In this document: positions 55,058 to 64,000 of the stretch, in pieces | Position numbering within the stretch: the stretch's first letter is position 1 | Layout of the letters: every line of letters begins with the position of its first letter | DNA from: Datnioides undecimradiatus | Taxonomy: Eukaryota; Chordata; Actinopteri; Lobotiformes; Datnioididae | NCBI GenBank assembly: GCA_008933995.1 | Contig: WARS01000029.1 | Span: 14,207,107-14,271,106, forward strand | Direction: 5' to 3' | DNA length: 64,000 bases | The notes under the pieces: model-generated | What the model was told of the DNA's origin: nothing | Databases searched by the model: none | Seen by the model: the letters and a program-made list of their open reading frames with translations, nothing else | Translations under genes and position numbers: made by a program

Positions 55058-56654
55058 GAAGTACACAATTTTTAAACGCATTCACGCGCATGTCCGTTTA
55101 TACACACGCTCACTCGCCCACACACAAGCACGGACACACGCACAGAAATATGCCTCATCACCAGCAGCACATGGATGACAAATGCGAAAAAATGACAACA
55201 ATGAACCATTACCAAACTATCTTACCATAAATGCAATCATGTGTGATGAGGACCTCACCATGTTTTCACTTCATTTTGTCCACATACTTTATTTTGGTGA
55301 AATTTAATATTATTTACAATTAGTCATCTTGTCATCTGCCTCAAATTCTGTTATTCCGTGTAATAACGTGGATCAAAATATCTTAATGTGTCCATCATAT
55401 TTATATAATAAATTCAGCTAATTAGTTCCAGTAGTTTCAACACATAATTTATGGTCCAGCAGCTTTATGCAAACAGAAGATAATACTGTTGTGAGTCTGC
55501 TGTGAGTAATGGAAAACACAACAATTTTGTGTACTGTATAGTACCAACAAAACACTGGACAAGTGTCTTTGAACTCGTGCGAGAATTCAAAGCAAAAACC
55601 GAAAAACATTTTTGAAGCCCAACTCCTAACGGACGTATTTCACCACTTATCCTCGCCGTGCATTTGCATACAGTTGACGGAAACCCCTGGGTACAGTCAG
55701 CACCATGACAGTGGGTTATGAAGGCTTCCGGGAGGCTCTGGGGTGTGGATCTGAGCCAGTTTGAAGGGGAGCCGAACCAATGAAGAGCCCACAGCGGATT
55801 AGACACCCACAGCTTCATGTCGCTTTAATGCGGCGAGTCAGGGATTTTCTTACAACGCTTTTGCCTAAACGCGCAGGGTTTTCTCATGCCCCTTTTTCTC
55901 TCTCATTCACTTCCCCTTGAAGTAATCTTTTCTATGTAAATGGCAGAGTAATGTTGTCTCCAGTGCAAAAGATCCCATTTATCACAGCGCCCTTGCTTCC
56001 TCTGTTAATGTGACATGTCAGATGCTTATTGGAGTAGAATTAGATTGATAGTTATGATCAAATGTCATTCAAATCTGTCATCTAACAAAACTGTGCAGTA
56101 CAACTCCTAAGGCTGTGGAAAAAATAATCTTTCCTTATCAGGGATGTTATGCAAAGTTCAAACTGGTAGAAATGTTGGTGTAGTGCTGATCCTATTTATT
56201 ACTTTACCGTGAAAGTTAATTTATCACTAAGGCGCAAATACAAACAGTAAGTGCAAATAGTGCAGATGCCAAGAGAAATCACAAAATACAAACATGAAAT
56301 ATATTAACACACGCTCACACATGTATGCACACACAAACACCTCCAATTCCCTTGATAACAGTCTGACTGGCAGAGGCTAAAGACAGAGTAGGCGTCCGTA
56401 ATTGAACAAACATAACAATGTAAATATTTACTAATACTATCCATTGGGGATACAGGCTGAATCCCACAATTGATTTGCTCTCTTTCTGCCCTTTTGCTCT
56501 TTTCCTCACACACACTCTCTCACATACACTCATCCATACACACAGGCACACAGACAAGACACAACTACCACTCTCTTCTTTTTCTTTTCTTGCTATTATG
56601 CTTGCCTGTATTCATTAAAGAGATGGAGATATATTGTTCTGTCTATCCTCTTAC

Positions 56655-56795
56655 CAGGGGTGACCTGTAGCCCATCTGGGCTGGCGATGACGGGAGATCC
56701 CTGGGAAATAGCGGCGAGCGCGTCTCGGGGACGGAGCCCACGCCACTGGCTGCTAGTCCCGAGAGCTGCCCGTACCTCGCCATCATCTTGAGATG
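56655..56795 (-). CDS. Candidate far-upstream elavl4 leader exon (47 codons)
   Basis: On the minus strand an open block of exactly 141 nt lies between a possible acceptor (GAGCAG|CAT at 56796) and a good donor (CCCCTG|GTAAGA at 56654). It reads HLK then MMARYGQLSGLAASG, SVPETRSPLFPRDLPSSPAQ and MGYRSPL, in phase 0 at both ends. Two adjacent ATGs (56786 and 56783) have purine at -3, so it could be a first coding exon without needing the acceptor. 36 of 47 third positions are G or C, unlike the AT-rich surroundings, and CpGs are frequent. Splicing to the common exon would give a 44- to 47-residue Ser/Pro/Arg-rich N-terminal extension before IISN. I do not recognise the peptide. It could instead be an exon of an unannotated neighbouring transcript. 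Confidence 0.5.
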
Positions 56796-57869
56796 CTGCT
56801 CACAGAACACACACACGCTCATACACAGACACAGGAGGAGAGGGGAGGAGAGAGAGAGAGGAAAAAGAGAGAGGGAAGAGGTGTGAGAGAAAGGAAGGAG
56901 AACAGATAACAGCAGGTAGGAAGGACGTGAGAATGGTAAAGGACAGAAGAGGGAGTGGGGGTGCGGAGGGGGTGGGGGTACACATGAAGAAAGAGGAGGT
57001 AGAGGGGGATTACAGAACACTTTGCTCTCACACAAAAGCATGTGTGAAGACACACATACATACAGGCATACACACTCCCACTTACTGTACGTGCACATGA
57101 AGGCACAGAATTTTAGCCCCAGGTGGGCAATTTCACAAGCAAGCCTATGTTGGGTGGGTTTGATTGCTACCTTGCTTTTCTTACAATAGGGGCATATAAA
57201 GTCTAAGCACTATCTCTCCATTTATTATTACAAGCCAGGTTGAAAGTGAGAAGCATAGCAGTCCCTTTTTCTCCGTACCGACTTTCGTATCCGGGAAATA
57301 TAATAGCTGCTGTTATCAATCATTCCCTCTGTCTTCTGGCTATGAGCATACAGAAGTGCACAGACACGCACATGCACGGACATACAACAACACACATGAC
57401 AGAATGGTTGGCAGCAGACATACACAGGTGAGGTGTGGAGAAAGAAGCAAATCCAAATCTCTTTACCTCATTGCTCAACAAAGCAGCGTTGAGTGTTCGG
57501 CTTATTTCGAACATGTTCAGATTCGGTGCTTTTTTTTTCGTTCTGTCCTTTTTATTTTCAGATTCTCTTCAGTTCTTTGCTCCCCTCTCTCTCTGGTCTA
57601 TGGTTGGGAGTCAGTCCCGGGAACACAAAAAAGAAAGAAAGAAAAAAATGAAATCAACTGGAAAAAAGAGGGGGGATAAAAAAATCCTCTTTAATTTTCT
57701 GATTTTGGAGTTGTGATTTTTCAGCGCTCTGTTTTGTCTTGCTGATGCACCCCTGCTGGCTGTGGCTGTAGTGGTGGCGTTTGTGCCCAGGGTCTCCGCA
57801 CACGTCTAAGGAGTCAATATGCTGTTTTTTTTTTTTTTAAAATCTCCCCAGAGTCAGCACATTAAAACA

Positions 57870-57921
57870 GGCAGTCAGGCAGTCGGTGGGTCGGTGGGTC
57901 GGGCTGGCGGGCTGGCTGGCT
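57870..57921. repeat. Short GC-rich tandem units (GGCAGTCA, GGTGGGTC, GGCTGGCG)
   Basis: Consecutive two- to three-copy degenerate repeats of four- to eight-base units, GC-rich and about 1.1 kb upstream of the distal leader exon. Confidence 0.75.
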
Positions 57922-58019
57922 CCCTTATCTGTCCCCCGCACACTGGCTCACACAATACGCTCCGATCCTCACACTGCTCGCTAGCAGATTAGCCTGTCCC
58001 ACAACATAGCACTTAGTTT

Positions 58020-58037
58020 AAACTCCCCTCCCTTTTG

Positions 58038-58082
<45 letters not shown>

Positions 58083-58180
58083 CACTCCCTCTGGCTCTCT
58101 CCTTTGCTCTCCCTCCCTCTCTCACTCTATCTCTCTCACTCCATCTCTCTCTGCATCACTCTCTCTCTCCCCCCATTGCT
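58020..58180. repeat. CT-rich tract with (CT)16 core
   Basis: Pure CT run at 58047-58078 inside a longer almost pure pyrimidine block on the plus strand. Confidence 0.95.
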
Positions 58181-61100
58181 CACGCATTGATGCAGCTACA
58201 GTTCGCTGTGCTGCCACAAGGTGGGAAGACTGTTCTAGCAACAGCGACACCATCGCTGCCACATCCCTTCCTCTCTGTGCCACTCCTATCTTTTTACATT
58301 TTCCTCTCTTCTTGTCTTTTCGTGTGTCTATAACACACAGCTATAAATGGTGGAGGTACGTTTGCACACAGAGCAACTCTCATCCAGATCGCGTCCAAAT
58401 TAAACATACAACCAGGGGTAAATGGATTGGTTGGGGATGTGAGGGCTAATATTGTTTGGTCCTGTTATCCAATTATGGCTCTTACAAAAACAGATTGTAG
58501 ATTCAAGTGTCGCAAAGGATTATCAAAGATTTTGGGGAAGGAAATAATTCAGCACTTCCTTGGGGGTGTTTTTGTGACAGGTAGATGTAATGGAACGTAA
58601 TAAAAGCTGTACACTATCAAGGGAGACCTCAAGAGAGTGGAAATGAATGGTACCTCTTAGTAACAGGCAGCAGAGGGGAAAAAATGAGGGGTTGGGCTGA
58701 TGTGAGCATCAAGGTCAGGTGGTTGTCCTTTTCCTCAGCAGGGTGTGGCACAGAGATGACGAAGCAGCTAGTCACAGGCATGGCAGGAGATCCCAACTAC
58801 GGAACAAATAAACAAGGTGGAAAAAAATGAGGGAGCCTTGCCAAGGATATGATTCACTACATTCTTGGTTGCAGTCGGTAACACCTGAGAGATTTCTGAG
58901 TAGGCCGATGACTCAGAGTGTACTGTGGTCGCATCAAGAGGATGTAAAATAGGCAAAATGTTTATGAAATTGAAGCCGAAGGTTTTGAAGAAGATAACAG
59001 AAAACAAAATATTCTATGAGAATGATTCAGACAGAGTAAGTGATAGCACCACCATCTTCACTAATGCTGATCTTAGTGAGGTCTTATTCCTGGCTATGTG
59101 AGTGTGGAAACGGATTTATTCGCAGTGCTTTGAATGTGCTTTTTGCTGTCTTGGATCAGAGTGGGGAGAGCGGCCAGTTAATAGCAGCTTATTGACACTA
59201 GACCATCTGTTTAGGTGGACTGTGTCCAGCATAGCAGAGAGGGTGGGAGAAAGGGACAGAGAGACAGAGGAAGTGACAGATAAAGAGAGAGGAAAGCGTG
59301 ACAATTAGAGGATAAGAGAGGGGGCAACGGTGAGGCACAAAGCAGAGGAAGTGTTAGCAAACTGTTAGTTTTAGCGGTTTATGTAAAATAGGGAAACAAG
59401 AAATATGTAGAGAGATTCGCACTTGGATATATCATATTGTTTACATGTTTTAAATTAGCACATTTTCTCTTTACATTTTGATCAGTAACAGTGAAAGTAT
59501 CATCGACGACAGCGCTGTGTTGTGGCACTGTTGTACTGTCTTGGCTTTAATTCCATTTTTTTTCTTTCCACAGAAAAGGGCTGCTAGCCACATCCCTGTT
59601 CTGTAAAGCCTGTGGTCTCTGGGGACGGCTGGTCCGGCAGAGCCCGAGGGGTGGGGGGGTGAGCTGTCAGTTGAATCATCCAGAGTGAGGGCTGATTCCT
59701 CAGTCAGCTGCCTCTCAAGCCTTCCTCTCTGACCAAGCCTCACTCCCCTGAGCCCCCTGATTGCTGTCACCATAGTGATTCTCTGTGTACTGTCGGCTGG
59801 TCTCTGCTACCCCCCGCCCCCTCCCCAAACTCCCCACCCTGCTTCTCACAAACCACCAGTCACCAACTCGCTGCCACTTGTGTTTTGATTTTTGCATGAC
59901 TTCCTCCTTCATTGATGATGGACTTTATGTGTGGAAGTCCTTAGCTGGCCAGAGTAAAAAGGGTTTCCCTGTACTTGCTGGAATACAAATACAAAAACAT
60001 AGATTTGCTCCCTCAGCACACACCCGCATACACACATCAAGCTTCAGGCTGGAAACATAAACACGTCTTTTTTTTCTTCTTCTTTCAGTTATGGTAATGA
60101 GCTACAAGCACTGACTTATTTGATCATTTTACAGTTTAGAAGAGAAAGTGTCTTTCTGAGTGCAACACAAGGCTCAAAATACCTTTGCTGTGCCAAACCT
60201 ACTGTTTTCCCAAGGGGTATCTGATAAGTTCTGCATGGGATTGTGATGGTGTGCCGTGTCCTCCAGTCACTAGCTACTTATGCTTAAAATAGCCACAATT
60301 TCTTAATAGTAGATTCTGTATTACACTATGACAGGAATGTCTACATGTGAAGCACATTCATATGTTCAGGAATCATTAGAGGTCAAAAATGTTTTGATAA
60401 GCATGGAAAAATACACTCTCCTGAGAGATAATTAAAATTTGAGAAACCACGCTGTGGACTGTACTTCTCTTTCATGTTATTCTGTTTTCCAGTGATGGAT
60501 GTGTTCATTAAGTCATTGCTGCACATTGGAAACATCATGACAAGAAACATACTGAATGCATGTGGAGTGGTACTCGGCTGAAAAGAAGAGGGGTTATTGT
60601 TGAAAGTGTTGCTATTTTTTTCTCCTTCAGACATGTTTTAAAGGAGGAGACACCAAGATAGAATATGAGGCGTTAAAACAAAAGGAAAATCATTAAGAAA
60701 AAAAAAAAAGACTTCATGTAGCTCAAAGCTCTGCTGTAATGAACCCCTATACATTTAAATCATCATTAAGGCACCACAGACTCTTTGAGTTATGAACTTC
60801 AAGTCTGACATTTTGTCTTAAGTTCCAATATAAGACATAATGTATTGTTTTGCACAGTGCACGTCATATATTACATACAGTTTTACATAATTGGGTGATC
60901 TAAACAATGCTTATTGTTAGAAAATGCTAGCTTCTTAATAATATCAGCATTTTGGAAGTTACATAAAAATGTTTATATCTGTAATAAATTTAACAATGAT
61001 ACCCTTACTAAATGTCTTTCACAAGCCAACAATCATGTATGAGTTTCAATCCACAGATCAGGTTACAAAAAATATCTCGAGCGCAACTCTGGCAGAGACA

Positions 61101-61239
61101 AGCCAAGATCTTGCTGTAAATTCAACTACTTCTATGCAGTCTCTCTATTTGATAAGGGCTCAGAAACAAGGGAAACATGTAGCGTATCTAATTCATTCTT
61201 CTCATGCCCCATAATTCAATTTCAATCTCCCTCTTGAAA

Positions 61240-61740
61240 ATGAATGATTGTACCACCATAGAGCTCTTTAATTGGCATAGTGTTAAAGGAATGACATAGC
61301 ATGGACGACAGCTATTCAATTTTCAATTTTAACAAAATATTACACAGCAGCTCTGTATTCTCTTCCTGTCATCTGAGAAATAATCAGTCCGACCTATCTA
61401 CTCAGCGGCCTGTTGATGCTTGCCATCAAATACAGATCACACACAGAGAGAAAAATCATTGCCCTCTCCCTGGTCTTATTCATTTGGTCCTGTTACACAC
61501 AGCTTATAACCTGAAAATTAGCAGCAGCCTGCATGCCTCTTGCTCCGGGAGTTGTGCGGCTGCTCATTTGATGTACTTAATCAGGTGCAGCCTTTGTAAT
61601 GGGAAAGGAATAGGGCCAGGCTTGATTGGCCTTGATGACATCTATGCTCCAATTGTCTAGAAAACCTCCAGCTTTAATCAATCTACAGGATAATTCCAAA
61701 TCTCTGGCTGCTGCCTGCAATGATTGGCTTTTTTCTCTGA
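61240..61740. promoter_or_regulatory. Candidate conserved non-coding element between elavl4 and agbl4
   Basis: Repeat-free, balanced-composition block with several closely spaced transcription-factor-like cores (CTTTGTAATGGG, TTGATTGGCC, ATTAAGTAC on the minus strand) about 0.5-1 kb upstream of the agbl4 TATA box. Conservation is inferred from texture, not measured. Confidence 0.28.
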
Positions 61741-62189
61741 AAATACCATTAAAAATGCAGGTAAGGCTGCAATAAAACCGAGGCGTGTACAATATACTGA
61801 TTACAGTTTACTGGCAGTGTAATAGGTGTCATTTCTAGTTCAGTGTTGCCTGCAAAATGTGAAAATCAAAAGTAAACTATGTTCGACACTAATATATACA
61901 GTTTTTCCCTGATTAACAACAATATTATTATAAGCATTGATTCAACACATTTCATAAAGGTTTGTGGAATCTGCTTTATAAACAGAGACAGCAACAGCAC
62001 TATATCTTTAAGGCACTTTTCCTGAGGTACAGGACATCTTGGGGCTGGGAATAACCAGATTATGACTTTGATCAGCACTTCTGAGTTGCATGTTTCTGCT
62101 TATTTGTTTGCTGTATTTTATGATTTGTGGACTTGGATGTAATTGCACAAATGCGGATGCTGAACTTTACTCGGTTTACCTATATACTC

Positions 62190-62197
62190 TATATAAA
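62190..62197 (+). promoter_or_regulatory. agbl4: TATA box of agbl4
   Basis: TATATAAA lies 121 bases upstream of the proposed ATG and would place transcription start near 62220, giving a 5'UTR of about 100 nt. The motif is seen; its use is inferred. Confidence 0.5.
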
Positions 62198-62272
62198 CCG
62201 GCGTCTCCTCCGTCTGCCGCGGTGAAGCCAGCTGATGGAGATGACAGCGTCTCTCCCGCTTCCTCCTGCTCC

Positions 62273-62286
62273 GTTGCCGTGGCAAC
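62273..62286 (+). promoter_or_regulatory. agbl4: Palindromic RFX X-box
   Basis: GTTGCC-GT-GGCAAC is a perfect match to the RFX X-box consensus (GTNRCC, short spacer, RGYAAC) with both half-sites fully symmetrical, ending 31 bases before the proposed start codon. RFX factors drive many ciliary genes from X-boxes close to the start. Confidence 0.7.
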
Positions 62287-62317
62287 ACACAGAGAGCGTC
62301 GGCTCCTCTGTAACAGA

Positions 62318-62363
62318 ATGGAGAGGAAGATGGAGGAAACTACTGCTAGAGACGTCGAGACTG
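62318..62363 (+). CDS. agbl4: agbl4 exon 1 (N-terminus of cytosolic carboxypeptidase 6)
   Basis: Encodes MERKMEETTARDVET plus the first base of a Gly codon, then a GTGTGT donor at 62364. The first ATG has A at -3 and G at +4; a second good ATG at 62330 would give a start four residues later. The acidic, poorly conserved N-terminus precedes the conserved exon 2 segment, as in human AGBL4. Joining to exon 2 in phase 1 restores Gly-Ser-Glu-Thr. The gene product is a cytosolic M14 metallocarboxypeptidase that shortens glutamate side chains on tubulin and removes acidic C-termini. The frame is also open upstream to an in-frame ATG at 62090, which I reject as the normal start because the TATA box lies downstream of it. 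Confidence 0.85.
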
Positions 62364-63807
62364 GTGTGTAGAAATGAACCTTATCTGGCTTCCCCTTCAT
62401 TGCTACACAAGCGAAGAAAGCGACTGATACCCAGTAGCCTGCCAATTAATAGCTGCATGTTTCGCGCTTGCTGCGTGCCTTTATATCGACGCTAACGTAA
62501 AGTGTGCTAACCTTTTAGCTAGCAGGTACAGGGATGTAAACAAGACTCATGCTACCTGCTTCTTATGAGCTAGCTATGCTGCTTTAGACGTTAGTCAACC
62601 ATATAACTAATTGTTGTGAAGGCTTGAGAGCTGAAGAAACTGCTGGGATGTTTTACGTGATCCATTTCGCCTTAAGGACGAGGAGTAGTGCTGCTAGCTA
62701 GCTATGTTACCTGGATTAGTGAGGGATAGGTTCTCCAGTGAGCTGCTGTGTTGCTAATTAGCTAGCTGTGTGTACCTGAGGTGTTTGCCTCAAAATTAAA
62801 GCCGTATTCCACGAACAAATATCACCAGCACTACTGTATTGACTAATACACGACACAGATATCAACCAACATTTAAAAGAGAGATGTCGATTTGTCTGTC
62901 GTTGCAGAAGATGTATTTACATTTATTAATGTCCTCATATAGTCACATGTGCAAGGGGTTGAGGCTCTAGTACCCTTATGCAGATCCCACCAGTGTTGCT
63001 GCATAACAGTGAGAGTTGTTATTTGACAATATAAAATGGATTACCCCATTACGAAATGAAATAAAATAAGGAAAAAAAATCTACTTTAGTTTTAGAAGTA
63101 GCAAACAAATGCATACACATATAACTGCAACTTTATAACACGTAAAAAATAGAACATTTACACAAGACATCAAATTAAAATGAAATTACAACCTCATTAA
63201 AGTATTTATTTGACATATGCAACAACCGGTTCAATGCAGAGTCATCAGGGAATAATATGTTGAAATGGACTGGCCACTTCAGATTAAAAAATAAACCTCT
63301 TTAACCAGTAAATACAACGGTACCAAAATAAACAGCACAGCCTTTTCTTTTTGTTGTTCTACAAACAGTAAACCAACCCCTTCATTTAAGCAGCTCTTTG
63401 TAAATTAGATGCCAAAATACTTAAGTGCAAATGTTTTTTGTGCTGCAAACAAGGATATTTTTTCAACCATTGTGTTTTTCCATTTGGCACTGCAGATCAC
63501 TGCCGATTTTTAAGTAGGTTGACAGAAGTCACCATTAGATTAGAAGTAATACTTACACTATTTCTTTTTTATTTCCATTCAGTGGTGGTATGAGGTCATG
63601 TACGACAATACAATATGTTTCTACTTTAAGCAACAATCAGGAAGTGTGTGATTCTGTATGAGATACTTTAACTATAGAATATCTACAGGTTAAGGGTTTA
63701 CATAGTTAAGACTTCAATATGCAAAAGCTTATTTAACACATTTTTACACAACATACCTAAGTAAACTGAGACTCCACTTATTTCCTTACATTGCACTTGT
63801 TCTTCAG
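62364..63807 (+). other. agbl4: agbl4 intron 1
   Basis: A 1.44-kb intron from GTGTGT at 62364 to TTCTTCAG at 63807. The first part has several AGCTAGC-type short palindromes (62690-62770). The rest is AT-rich unique sequence with no coding seen. Confidence 0.85.
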
Positions 63808-63930
63808 GCAGTGAAACTGGAGGAGAGGACGCCTTGGTGGGGAATGTGAACAAACTGATGGTGAGCCCACCAGGTTACTCAGGAGCTCCAAGAAAAGGAC
63901 ATCTGGTTTTTGATGCTTGCTTCGAGAGTG
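63808..63930 (+). CDS. agbl4: agbl4 exon 2 (start of the conserved N-terminal domain)
   Basis: This 123-nt exon reads, after the split Gly, SETGGEDALVGNVNKLMV, SPPGYSGAPRKG, then HLVFDACFES plus one base, ending at a consensus GTAAGT donor (63931). The tail matches human AGBL4 closely (PTGYCGQPKKG-HLIFDACFESG as I recall it). It opens the conserved N-terminal beta-sandwich domain that precedes the zinc carboxypeptidase domain in cytosolic carboxypeptidases. The catalytic zinc-binding exons lie beyond the right edge. Both splice phases are 1 and agree with exon 1. Family and orthologue assignment is strong because the position next to elavl4 also matches mammals. Confidence 0.95.
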
Positions 63931-64000
63931 GTAAGTAGAAAACTTGAAAAAGTGATATCTCAGTAAAATAAGGTAGGAGTTAAAATGATGATCCAATTTT
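63931..64000 (+). other. agbl4: agbl4 intron 2 (partial)
   Basis: Begins with the GTAAGT donor and runs off the right edge. Only 70 bases are visible. Confidence 0.85.

Larger units (their letters stand above)
42527..56654 (-). other. Sequence upstream of the MVM leader (intron of the distal elavl4 transcript if the 56.7-kb exon is used)
   Basis: Apart from the promoter block at its left end this interval has no recognisable coding. It contains a (CAG)8-type repeat at 43241-43265, a 13-bp-arm inverted repeat at 46950-46977, a tRNA-like SINE-type remnant near 49781-49840, the GT/CA inverted pair at 52944-53124, GCAC/CA repeats near 55027-55057, and AT-rich unique blocks such as 54120-54440. 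Confidence 0.7.
56796..62189. other. Region between elavl4 distal exon and agbl4 promoter
   Basis: About 5.4 kb without recognised coding. It starts with a purine-rich tract (56828-57000, giving the pyrimidine tract before the distal exon on the minus strand). It then holds GGTC/GGCT short tandems (57870-57921), a CT-rich block (58020-58180) and a possible conserved non-coding block near 61240-61740. Confidence 0.7.

Noticed and set aside
26541-55669. Several perfect POU octamers (26541-26548, 38041-38048, 40141-40148, 54948-54955, 55662-55669)
   Set aside because: About this many matches are expected by chance on two strands of AT-rich DNA of this length, and they are not clustered.
56796-57098. 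Upstream continuation of the distal leader frame (rich in Leu, Ser, Pro, Cys, Val)
   Set aside because: It is the pyrimidine tract and CA/GT-like low-complexity sequence read as protein; coding-like composition begins only at about 56795.

Overview
This window is vertebrate, most likely teleost fish, nuclear DNA. It is AT-rich, dominated by introns, full of CA/GT, GA and CT microsatellites, and carries small exons with GT-AG borders separated by kilobases. It holds parts of two protein-coding genes arranged head to head. I recognised both from their conserved proteins. No database search was possible, so family names rest on remembered family features and reading-frame consistency.

(1) The minus strand carries the 5' half of elavl4 (HuD), a neuronal RNA-binding protein. 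In transcription order (right to left) it shows a candidate far-upstream leader exon (56655-56795), two alternative short leader exons (42518-42526, encoding MVM; 41287-41310, encoding MEWNGFKM), the common exon with the N-terminus and first half of RRM1 (24586-24832), the rest of RRM1 (12759-12862), and the first part of RRM2 (9191-9344). All splice junctions fit in phase. The remainder of RRM2, the linker, RRM3 and the 3'UTR lie off the left edge. Bases 1-9190 are intron.

(2) The plus strand at the right edge carries the first two coding exons of agbl4 (cytosolic carboxypeptidase 6, a tubulin deglutamylase): 62318-62363 and 63808-63930. The rest lies off the right edge. A TATA box and a perfect palindromic RFX X-box sit just upstream of its ATG, which fits a gene with a ciliary role.

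The divergent elavl4/agbl4 pair matches the mammalian gene order, and this supports calling the ELAV gene elavl4 rather than elavl2 or elavl3. Between exons I see only introns, microsatellites, one tRNA-like SINE-type remnant, a few inverted repeats and stretches that look like conserved non-coding elements. There is no convincing second gene inside the introns. I found no CRISPR, operon, phage or other prokaryote-type system. The most interesting item is the far-upstream 47-codon leader exon of elavl4.
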